Assembly: GCA_003455945.1 (NCBI GenBank)
Contig: DMPQ01000308.1
Coordinates: 23,346 to 30,249 of the forward strand
Source of the DNA: Planctomycetaceae bacterium
Lineage (GTDB): Bacteria; Planctomycetota; Planctomycetia; Pirellulales; Pirellulaceae
Direction of reading: 5' to 3'
Length of the DNA: 6,904 nt
Shown here in pieces: positions 1 through 5,702 of the stretch. A model generated the notes under the pieces. That model saw only the letters and a program-made list of their open reading frames with translations. It was not told the DNA's origin and did not search any database. Numbering within the stretch: position 1 is the stretch's first letter; each line of letters starts with the position of its first letter. The position numbers were made by a program, and so were the translations under genes.

Positions 1-1906
1 CGGCTGGCCGCACGCCGGTCGAACGGCGAGGTTCGAATCGCAGGCTCCCCGGAGCCGAAACGATCAGTCGACCGCGGCTGCGGAGGGTCGTGCGCGTCGC
101 GACTCGCGGAAAGCCCATTCCGATCTCGGAGGAGGTTCCGGTCGGGCGCTGCAGGTTCGGGTCGCTCGCGTCGCGCCGCGTCCGCACCTGCAGTCCGAAT
201 CGACCGAGATGCTGTCGGGAAAGTCGCACGGTCAGCGTCGCCGGCGAGCCGTCGGCCGGCGCGGGACGAAGTTCGTGCGACTCGATCGATGCTGCCTCAC
301 CTCCCGGAACCGCGATCCCTTCGACTCCCTCGATCCGATCCCCTTCCGGAACGTCGAGCTCGACCTGAAAGATGCCGGCGCGCGTCACGTCGAAGAGGAC
401 GGTCGTCCGCGTCTGGAGCAGTTCGGGAGTGAGGAGCAGTTCGACCAGCTCCTGCGTCGCGATCTCGGGGAGCAGCTTCTCGACTCGCAGTCCGAGCGCG
501 TAAGGAACTGCCGCGAATCGATAGGCGTGATCCCAGGTCTGCCGATCGAGCGGCGCCGGGAGCTGGCTCGCATCGATCTGCACCAGTCCGGCCCGATCGA
601 AGACCTCGCTCCGCAGGCTCGGCGCGATCTTCACGACGACGATTCCCTGTTGCCGACCGACCGGCACCATCGTCTCGTCGCTTCCCGCCTCGAGCGCGCG
701 GACCATCGCCGCCTGAAGTTCCGCCTGGACCATCGCGACCATCATTTCGCGGCCGCCGGTGAACTGTTCGAGCTCGATGACCAGCGACTGATTGCCGCGA
801 GTCGGCTGGAACAGGGTGACGTCGATCCGCTGCACGCCGTCGACCGAACGCTTCTCCCATTTCTGGACGTTCGGATCGAAGACATTGACGATGTCGTGAT
901 CGCCCGGCACCTCGAGCGTCAGACGCGAGACGTCGGCGCGGCTGATGTCGTAGGCGACCTCGACGCGAGTCCGAACGACTCCTTCGTCGATCGTCATCTC
1001 CTGGCGACTCTGCGCGGTCACCAGTGCCGTCAGCCCGGCAGCCCCTTCGGCCTTGGCGGTCCACGAGAAGCCGACCAGATCGGCCCCTCCGACGAACGCT
1101 TCGACCGCCGTCCGCTCGGGCCTCGCCGATTCGGTATCGGTCGTGTCGTCGTTCCCTTCCGTCGCGTCGTCCGCCGTTCCGTTCGCCTCGGATTCGTCGG
1201 TCCCCGGCGGCGACTCGTTCAGTTCGTCCTCGGTCAGCGGACGGACGGCGACGTCGGGCTGGACGGTGATTTCCGCTCCTGCTTCCGGCACTTCGATCCG
1301 CCAGCGATGGATCGGAGCGGCCGGCGGATGAAAGGCGACCTCGTTGCGTCCCGGACTTCGGCGATACGCAGTCGCATATTCGAGGACCAGCACCAGCTGC
1401 CGCGGCTCGTTCGTCGGGTTCTTCTCGAGCAGGAAGCGCGAACCGTCTTCGGCCTGATGCAGTCGAGCCGGACGGCCGTCGATCGTCGCGCTCCGCAACG
1501 CCGCTCCCATCAGCCTCAGCGGAATCTCGTGCCACCCTTCGTCGAGGAGTTCGACCTGCGCTTCGCTCCGGACGACGACGACATCCCCCGCGACCGTCGC
1601 GCGACTGTCGATCGAGCCGATCAGCGCCCGGTGGCGGATCGCGTCGGGGGGGACCGTCTGTTCGGCTCGCCGCGCCGCATCCCAGAGTTGGCGAAAGGTT
1701 TCGTAAGGGACGAAGACCCCTCGCCCTTCCTTCTCGAACAGGCTGCGAAGCCGTTGATACGGGATGTAGATGGTCCGCTCGCGAACGACCGGCTCCTGCG
1801 GTTCATCCGCTCCGGGCGCGGCATCGGGCCCCTGCTGGGCGATCGCCGAAACCGGCACGATCGAAAGGAGGAGCCAAGCGAAGGCCGAAGCGAGTCTGCG
1901 GGGCAT
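1..1906 (-). CDS. Large secreted beta-rich protein of unknown function, N-terminal 635 residues (3' end outside window)
   Basis: No function is recognised. The frame is open from the ATG at 1906-1904 to the window edge, so the C-terminus is missing. Residues 1-23 form a Sec signal peptide: RR near the start, a hydrophobic core (AWLLLSIVPV) and an AIA cleavage site before QQ. The product should therefore be exported or surface-located. Residues 45-80 carry IYIPYQRLRSLFEKEGRG followed by VFVPYETFRQLWDAARR, which I recall as recurring in large planctomycete secreted proteins. The rest alternates hydrophobic and polar residues as in stacked beta domains (about 95-220 and 265-580). They are separated by an acidic, Thr/Ser/Asp-rich linker at about 224-264. 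I see no cysteine and no catalytic motif. GGAG lies 7 bases before the start, and the signal peptide begins exactly there, which fixes the start. The gene diverges from the sigma factor gene; control by that factor is only inferred. The existence of the gene is secure, its role unknown. Confidence 0.85.
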   Translation of the reverse strand, partial: MPRRLASAFAWLLLSIVPVSAIAQQGPDAAPGADEPQEPVVRERTIYIPYQRLRSLFEKEGRGVFVPYETFRQLWDAARRAEQTVPPDAIRHRALIGSIDSRATVAGDVVVVRSEAQVELLDEGWHEIPLRLMGAALRSATIDGRPARLHQAEDGSRFLLEKNPTNEPRQLVLVLEYATAYRRSPGRNEVAFHPPAAPIHRWRIEVPEAGAEITVQPDVAVRPLTEDELNESPPGTDESEANGTADDATEGNDDTTDTESARPERTAVEAFVGGADLVGFSWTAKAEGAAGLTALVTAQSRQEMTIDEGVVRTRVEVAYDISRADVSRLTLEVPGDHDIVNVFDPNVQKWEKRSVDGVQRIDVTLFQPTRGNQSLVIELEQFTGGREMMVAMVQAELQAAMVRALEAGSDETMVPVGRQQGIVVVKIAPSLRSEVFDRAGLVQIDASQLPAPLDRQTWDHAYRFAAVPYALGLRVEKLLPEIATQELVELLLTPELLQTRTTVLFDVTRAGIFQVELDVPEGDRIEGVEGIAVPGGEAASIESHELRPAPADGSPATLTVRLSRQHLGRFGLQVRTRRDASDPNLQRPTGTSSEIGMGFPRVATRTTLRSRGRLIVSAPGSLRFEPRRSTGVRPA

Positions 1907-1913
1907 GACGGTT

Positions 1914-1917
1914 CTCC
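1914..1917 (-). promoter_or_regulatory. Ribosome binding site of the secreted-protein gene
   Basis: On the minus strand GGAG stands 7 bases before the ATG at 1906. Together with the signal peptide that begins at this ATG, it decides the start. Confidence 0.65.
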
Positions 1918-2130
1918 GAACGCGAAACGGCCCGGATCCGAGGCGATCCGGCGGCGGGAAGAGCAAGATCGGCTCGAAGGACGGGGAATCCCCCCGAGGC
2001 GGTCTTCGAGCGTAGGTCGTCTGTTCGACGCATGATGACGTCCGCGCGTTCGCGCCGGCCACCGCAATCGCGCAACCTTTCCGTAACGACCGGCCGGAAC
2101 GGGCGAACGGCCCGAGACGGTTCCGGGGGA

Positions 2131-2141
2131 AACCTTGCGAT
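2131..2141 (+). promoter_or_regulatory. Candidate ECF-type -35 element upstream of the sigma factor gene
   Basis: The sequence GGAAACCTTGCGAT, with AACCTTGCGAT at 2131-2141, resembles the GGAAC(T)T -35 element of ECF promoters and lies 155-165 bases before the sigma start. The same 11 bases occur at 5588-5598 before the response-regulator gene. A -10 element is not clear; TTCGTTTCGC follows at a plausible distance. If real, it would fit autoregulation of the sigma factor, which is common for ECF factors. The match is short and could be chance. Confidence 0.3.
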
Positions 2142-2171
2142 TCGGTTCGTTTCGCGGCGGCCTGCGACTCG

Positions 2172-2193
2172 GCCGATCGGCGGCGATCGCCGC
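2172..2193. repeat. Two abutting perfect palindromes upstream of the sigma factor gene
   Basis: GCCGATCGGC (2172-2181) overlaps by two bases GCGGCGATCGCCGC (2180-2193); both are perfect palindromes centred on GATC. They lie about 100 bases before the sigma start and about 40 bases after the AACCTT word, so they would sit in the leader or at the transcription start of the sigma transcript. They could be an operator or a by-product of the general CGATCG excess of this DNA. Confidence 0.45.
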
Positions 2194-2282
2194 GCGATTT
2201 TCCTCAGGTCGCCCCCGGACCTTCGGCCTTCCGTCGGTTGCGGACCGACGGGGAACCGTCGACAATCGCCGTTCCGCACAGA

Positions 2283-2287
2283 AGAGG
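2283..2287 (+). promoter_or_regulatory. Ribosome binding site of the sigma factor gene
   Basis: AGAGG stands 8 bases before the ATG at 2296. It supports this start over the ATG at 2032, which would add 88 residues of Arg-rich sequence without sigma-factor character. Confidence 0.6.
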
Positions 2288-2295
2288 CAAAGCGA

Positions 2296-2913
2296 ATGGA
2301 AGGTGAAGCGACGATTCCGGTCCCCGAACTCGAGCGGCTGCTGCGGCGGCTCCGCGAGGGGGATCCGTTCGCCCGCAACGAGTTGCTCGAGGCGACCGGC
2401 AATCGTCTGATGACGATGACCAAGCGGATGAAGATGGGGTATCCGAACGTCGGTCGCTGGGAGCAGACCGAGGATGTCTTCCAGAACGCCCTGATCCGCC
2501 TGCATCGGTCCCTGGCCGATGTCGTGCCGGAGGATTCGCGTCACTTCTTCCGATTGGCCGCGCTGCAGATCCGTCGCGAACTGCTCGACATGGCTCGGCA
2601 CTATTCCGGCGTCGGCAAGCGACACATGACTCAGGGGCGGTCGGCGGACGACGACGGGCCGAAAGCGGCTCCCGAACCGCTCGAAACCTCGGTGACTCCC
2701 GAACGTCTGATGGATTGGGTCGACTTCCATCAGAGCATCGAGAAGCTCGAGGAAGCGGAGCGTGAGGTGGTGGAGCTCCTCTGGTACCACGGCCTGACGC
2801 AGCAGGAGGCGGCCGATCTGCTCGGGGTCGACGTTCGTACGGTCAAGCGGCGGTGGCGGTCGGCCCGGATCGCGCTGCACGATCGACTGGACGGCGAAAG
2901 CCCGGCCGACTGA
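2296..2913 (+). CDS. ECF-family RNA polymerase sigma factor (planctomycete type), 205 residues
   Basis: This protein would direct RNA polymerase core to a specific promoter set. The sigma2 region covers about residues 14-103. GDPFARNELLEATGNRL opens region 2.1. WEQTEDVFQNALIRLHRSL (55-73) is the region 2.2 helix that contacts the beta' subunit, with QTED in place of the usual DAED-type motif. FFRLAALQIRRELLDMARHY (84-103) is region 2.3-2.4, which melts and reads the -10 element. A polar linker (104-140) leads to sigma4 (144-197), where LTQQEAADLLGVDVRTVKRR (167-186) is the helix-turn-helix for the -35 element. The size is normal for an ECF factor, and there is no C-terminal sensor extension. 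I chose the ATG at 2296 because AGAGG precedes it and the fold begins just after. The kinase gene follows after 167 bp on the same strand, and no anti-sigma gene is present, which suggests kinase-linked control as proposed for the kinase-associated ECF groups of planctomycetes. The family call is firm; the regulon is unknown. Confidence 0.93.
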   Translation: MEGEATIPVPELERLLRRLREGDPFARNELLEATGNRLMTMTKRMKMGYPNVGRWEQTEDVFQNALIRLHRSLADVVPEDSRHFFRLAALQIRRELLDMARHYSGVGKRHMTQGRSADDDGPKAAPEPLETSVTPERLMDWVDFHQSIEKLEEAEREVVELLWYHGLTQQEAADLLGVDVRTVKRRWRSARIALHDRLDGESPAD

Positions 2914-3080
2914 GCGGCGGACCCGGCCGGCAACGGCAACGGCTGCCGACCCCCGAAGCGCCCCGAAGAACGGTCGGACGGCGGCCGAGACCGGTGGTGA
3001 ACGGCGGCGGAAGGCGATCGACGACGAACGACGGATCGACGACGCGACGAATCGACGGCTCTACGGACAGACGAAACCCG
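2914..3080 (+). other. Sigma-kinase intergenic spacer with short direct repeats
   Basis: This 167-bp spacer shows no terminator-like hairpin with a T tract, so read-through from sigma to kinase is plausible. It contains GATCGACGACG twice (3016-3026 and 3034-3044, 18 bases apart) and a degenerate third copy, AATCGACGG, near 3050-3058. The kinase frame is open throughout the spacer, and tandem GTG codons at 2994-2999 could start a form longer by up to 29 residues. The encoded stretch is Arg/Gly/Asp/Thr-rich and does not look like part of a domain. Confidence 0.45.
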
Positions 3081-5435
3081 ATGGCGGACGAGACGCGGAT
3101 CGAGCGATTGCTGGACCGGTGGGAAGAGGGACGTGAGGCCGGTCGCGAACCGACTCCCGAGGAACTCTGCCGAGACGATCCGTCGTTGCTCGACGAGGTG
3201 CGTCGCCGGATCGGCGCGCTGCGGCAGATGGATCGCTCCTGGTTCGACCTCGAGGAGACGACTCCACACGGCGGCAAGGGAGCGTCGTTGCACGACGACG
3301 GTCGAACGATCCCCGAACTGACCGGCGAGATTTCGGTCGAGGCGCGTTACGACGATCTGGAGTTCGTCGGACGCGGCGGGCTCGGGATCGTCTTTCGGGC
3401 GCGCGACGAAGAGCTGCGACGTTCGGTGGCGCTGAAATTCATGCAGGCCCGCGAGGCGATCGATCCGGCGCAGCGCGCTCGGTTCGCGATCGAAGCCGAG
3501 ATCACCAGCCGCCTGGATCACCCGGGAGTCGTTCCGGTGTACGGCATCGGGTCGACCAGTCGCGGGCGTCCGTTCTACGCGATGCGGTACATCCGCGGTG
3601 CCGATCTCGACTCGGCGATCCTCGAGTTCCATCAGACGCCGAACCGAGACGGCGTTACCGGTGCGCTGGCTCGAACCGGCGAACCGGGGACCGGGACGGG
3701 CGAATCGGACACGTCCCGCATTCGTGATTTCGTGACGGTGTCGGGACGACACCGACGCTTGCGCGAACTGCTCGGCCACTACGTTTCGGCCTGCAAGACG
3801 ATCGCCTACGCCCATCAGCGCGGCGTCGTTCACGGCGATCTCAAGCCGCACAACATCATGCTCGGGCGGTTCGGCGAGACGTTGGTGGTCGATTGGGGAC
3901 AGGCGATCATCGTCGACCGCGCCGATGTCTCGGCCGGAAGCGGCGAGTACACCGAACTCCGATCGGATCGACAGGACAGCGAGACGTCGCACAGCAATCG
4001 GATCAGCCCGGCCTACATGAGTCCCGAACAGGCGCGGGGCGAGCGTCCCGGCTTTCCGAGCGACATCTACAGCCTGGGGGCGACGCTGTTCAAGCTCCTC
4101 GCCGGTCGCCCTGCCGTTTCGGGCAATCTGACCGATCTCCGTGATCGAGTCCTGCGCGGCGATCTCCCCAAGCCTCGCTCGATCGATCCCCGCATCCCCG
4201 GCGCGCTCGAGGCGATCTGTCTCAAGGCGATGTCGGTCGATCCGGCTCAGCGCTACCCGACCGCGATGGCCCTCGCACAGGATGTCGAGCGGTTCCTGGC
4301 CGACGATCCGGTCACCGCCTATCGCGAACCGGCTCGCGATCTGCTGGTCCGCTGGATGCGTCGACATCGGGCCAGCGTCTTCGCAGGGTTCCTGTTCGTC
4401 GCCGCGACGGTGCTGCTCAGCCTGCTGACGGCGGTCGGACTGGGAGTCGCGGCGCGGAACGAATCGCTCGCTCGCTCGAACGCCGAGCAGGCTCAGTTGC
4501 GAGCCGAGTCGCATCGGCAGCGGAACCTGGCGCTGTCCGCCATCTTTCTGAGCGAGGCGATCTCGAACGAAATCGATCTCCGCTGGCGGATCCTCGAAGC
4601 CGAAGCGACTTCGCCGCGCCTGCGCGAACTGGTGGCGGCGCTCAACGCGGCACCGGAGGATGCCGATACGCGAGCTCGACTTCAGGCCTGGCTCGACGGA
4701 CGAGCGATCGGTCATCGCGAGATCGCCTGGAAGAGCTGGCTGGTGAACGATCGCTCCGGTATCCAGCAGGCGCGCAGTCCGGTCGGCGACACGATCGGCC
4801 GCAACTTCCGTTACCGCGACTATTTTCACGCCCGCGGCAAGGACCTGACCGGACCGGAACTCGACGCGTTCGATGCCGAGGGGAGTCCGATTCTCGGCGG
4901 GCGACAGGTGCACATGTCGGCCGTCTTCTTCAGCGACAACACCGACACCGCGATGGTCGCGTTCTCGGTGCCGATCTGGAGCGGACCTCCGGAAGAGCCG
5001 GGTCGATCGGCGATCGGTCTGCTCGGCATGACGATCGAGGTGGGGCAGTTCGAACTGCCGGCCGAAGTCCGATTGCTGCTGGTCGACACGCGTAACGACC
5101 AGTTCGAAGGGCTCCCGGGGCTCGTGCTGCACGCGACCGGACGCAACTTGGCCCGCCGCGATCAGCTCCCTCCGCGTCTGGACGGCGAGAGCCTGGCGTT
5201 GGCCGAGTCGCTTCGGCGCCAACGAGGCGGAACGTCGCGCATGGCGAGTCCGGCTCGCGAGCAGATCGTCCCGAACTTCCTCGATCCGATCGGCGGAGGA
5301 CGAACGCTGGCCGCACTCGCACCGGTCCTGGTGCAGGGGCGCAGCGACGAGATCGCCGATACCGGCTGGCTGGTGATCGTCGAAGACGACTCCGTCTCGG
5401 CCGATCCCGCCGCCTCGACCGATCGATCGGATTGA
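3081..5435 (+). CDS. Transmembrane Ser/Thr protein kinase with C-terminal extracytoplasmic dCache-like sensor, 784 residues
   Basis: This is probably a membrane receptor kinase that phosphorylates cytoplasmic targets, the adjacent sigma factor being the obvious candidate. Residues 5-43 (ERLLDRWEEGREAG, then PTPEELC) form an N-terminal helical motif usual in planctomycete kinases. The Hanks-type kinase domain runs from about 90 to 407: glycine loop GRGGLG (97-102), VALK lysine K119, alpha-C glutamate E138, catalytic loop HGDLKPHN (251-258, D253), DWG (271-273), SPEQ (314-317) and DIYSLG (328-333). Gly replaces the usual HRD arginine at 252. A Thr/Gly-rich insert (about 183-226) precedes helix E. 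One membrane span lies at about 432-457, followed by a short helical stalk. Residues about 485-770 resemble a dCache sensor: SWLVNDRSGIQQARSP (552-567), IGRNFRYRDYFHA (572-584), AMVAFSVPIW (624-633) and IGLLGMTIEVGQFEL (645-659). The ATG at 3081 opens the conserved region; only a weak GGA precedes it, and upstream GTG codons (2994, 2997) are alternatives. Confidence 0.92.
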   Translation: MADETRIERLLDRWEEGREAGREPTPEELCRDDPSLLDEVRRRIGALRQMDRSWFDLEETTPHGGKGASLHDDGRTIPELTGEISVEARYDDLEFVGRGGLGIVFRARDEELRRSVALKFMQAREAIDPAQRARFAIEAEITSRLDHPGVVPVYGIGSTSRGRPFYAMRYIRGADLDSAILEFHQTPNRDGVTGALARTGEPGTGTGESDTSRIRDFVTVSGRHRRLRELLGHYVSACKTIAYAHQRGVVHGDLKPHNIMLGRFGETLVVDWGQAIIVDRADVSAGSGEYTELRSDRQDSETSHSNRISPAYMSPEQARGERPGFPSDIYSLGATLFKLLAGRPAVSGNLTDLRDRVLRGDLPKPRSIDPRIPGALEAICLKAMSVDPAQRYPTAMALAQDVERFLADDPVTAYREPARDLLVRWMRRHRASVFAGFLFVAATVLLSLLTAVGLGVAARNESLARSNAEQAQLRAESHRQRNLALSAIFLSEAISNEIDLRWRILEAEATSPRLRELVAALNAAPEDADTRARLQAWLDGRAIGHREIAWKSWLVNDRSGIQQARSPVGDTIGRNFRYRDYFHARGKDLTGPELDAFDAEGSPILGGRQVHMSAVFFSDNTDTAMVAFSVPIWSGPPEEPGRSAIGLLGMTIEVGQFELPAEVRLLLVDTRNDQFEGLPGLVLHATGRNLARRDQLPPRLDGESLALAESLRRQRGGTSRMASPAREQIVPNFLDPIGGGRTLAALAPVLVQGRSDEIADTGWLVIVEDDSVSADPAASTDRSD

Positions 5436-5587
5436 ACGAGCGGTCACCGACGGGACGGAGCTCGTCGATCGACTTCCGGATTCTTCGGCCGAGTCGCTTC
5501 GAGCGGCAGGCACCGCAACGGCGTCCGACCGGTCGGTCCGAGTATTCCGGTAACCGACGGGCCCCGACCGGTTCCGATCCGGGACCG

Positions 5588-5598
5588 AACCTTGCGAT
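5588..5598 (+). promoter_or_regulatory. Candidate ECF-type -35 element upstream of the response-regulator gene
   Basis: CCGAACCTTGCGAT contains the same 11 bases, AACCTTGCGAT, as the site before the sigma gene, here 105-115 bases before the receiver start. In both copies a TCGC follows 9-10 bases after the word. GAAC/GGAAC is typical of ECF -35 elements. A role as a shared promoter is inference. Confidence 0.28.
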
Positions 5599-5652
5599 GA
5601 AACGCAATCGCTCGACCGGGTCGCTCTTCCGCCCTAGCTTTCGCTTCGTACG

Positions 5653-5672
5653 CGGGGCCCGGCAAAGCCCCG
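5653..5672 (+). other. GC-rich hairpin in the presumed leader of the response-regulator gene
   Basis: CGGGGC (5653-5658) pairs with GCCCCG (5667-5672) around an 8-base loop CCGGCAAA. The stem ends 30 bases before the chosen start codon. No T tract follows, so it is not a terminator. It may affect leader stability or translation, or be a chance product of the GC content. Confidence 0.35.
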
Positions 5673-5702
5673 GGGCAACGTACCGAGATGGGGGCAGGGG
5701 CA

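Larger units (their letters stand above)
1907..2295. other. Divergent intergenic region between secreted-protein and sigma factor genes
   Basis: This 389-bp gap must hold the promoters for both divergent genes, unless they are transcribed from elsewhere. An open frame continues upstream of the sigma start to 2032, but its Arg/Pro-rich content does not look like protein. I see no good TATAAT-like -10 box on either strand. The visible signals are two AACCTT words on the plus strand (2074-2079 and 2131-2136), which resemble the -35 element of many ECF promoters, and a pair of abutting palindromes at 2172-2193. No small gene or RNA gene is supported. Confidence 0.6.
5436..5702. other. Intergenic region between kinase and response-regulator genes
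   Basis: This 267-bp gap shows no convincing kinase terminator: hairpins can be drawn, but none is followed by a T tract. It holds a 12-bp palindrome CCGACCGGTCGG (5525-5536) whose first nine bases recur at 5564-5572, the AACCTTGCGAT word at 5588-5598, and a leader hairpin at 5653-5672. A weak sigma70-like pair, TCGACC (5612-5617) and TAGCTT (5635-5640) with a 17-base spacer, could also serve the response-regulator gene. I see no gene in this gap. Confidence 0.5.

Noticed and set aside
297..1535. A 412-codon open frame on the minus strand
   Set aside because: It lies in another register of the same secreted-protein gene and encodes Arg/Gly/Asp-rich low-complexity sequence typical of GC-rich shadow frames.
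209..2035. A 608-codon open frame on the plus strand opposite the secreted-protein gene
   Set aside because: It shares codon boundaries with the minus-strand gene and is open only because that gene avoids TCA, TTA and CTA-reading triplets. The product is an Arg/Asp/Leu-rich jumble with no domain, whereas the minus frame has a signal peptide and a ribosome binding site.
2032..2295. An 88-residue N-terminal extension of the sigma factor from the ATG at 2032
   Set aside because: The extension is Arg/Pro-rich without sigma-factor character, and AGAGG precedes the ATG at 2296, which gives a normal ECF length.
1621..2880. A 419-codon open frame on the minus strand across the sigma gene and divergent gap
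   Set aside because: It mirrors the sigma factor codons and continues through the intergenic gap into the secreted-protein gene in the wrong register; no domain or start signal supports it.
2853..3080. A 76-residue N-terminal extension of the kinase from an ATG inside the sigma gene
   Set aside because: The extension translates the sigma C-terminus out of register and then an Arg-rich spacer; the conserved planctomycete N-terminal motif begins at the ATG at 3081.
2730..5513. A 927-codon open frame on the minus strand opposite the kinase gene
   Set aside because: It is the codon-aligned mirror of the kinase frame. The kinase frame shows all kinase motifs, a membrane span and a sensor-like domain; the mirror shows no recognisable domain.
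5525..5573. Possible terminator of the kinase gene built from the CCGACCGG repeats
   Set aside because: Only short stems of about 5-6 bp form, and no T tract follows, so I do not call a terminator here.
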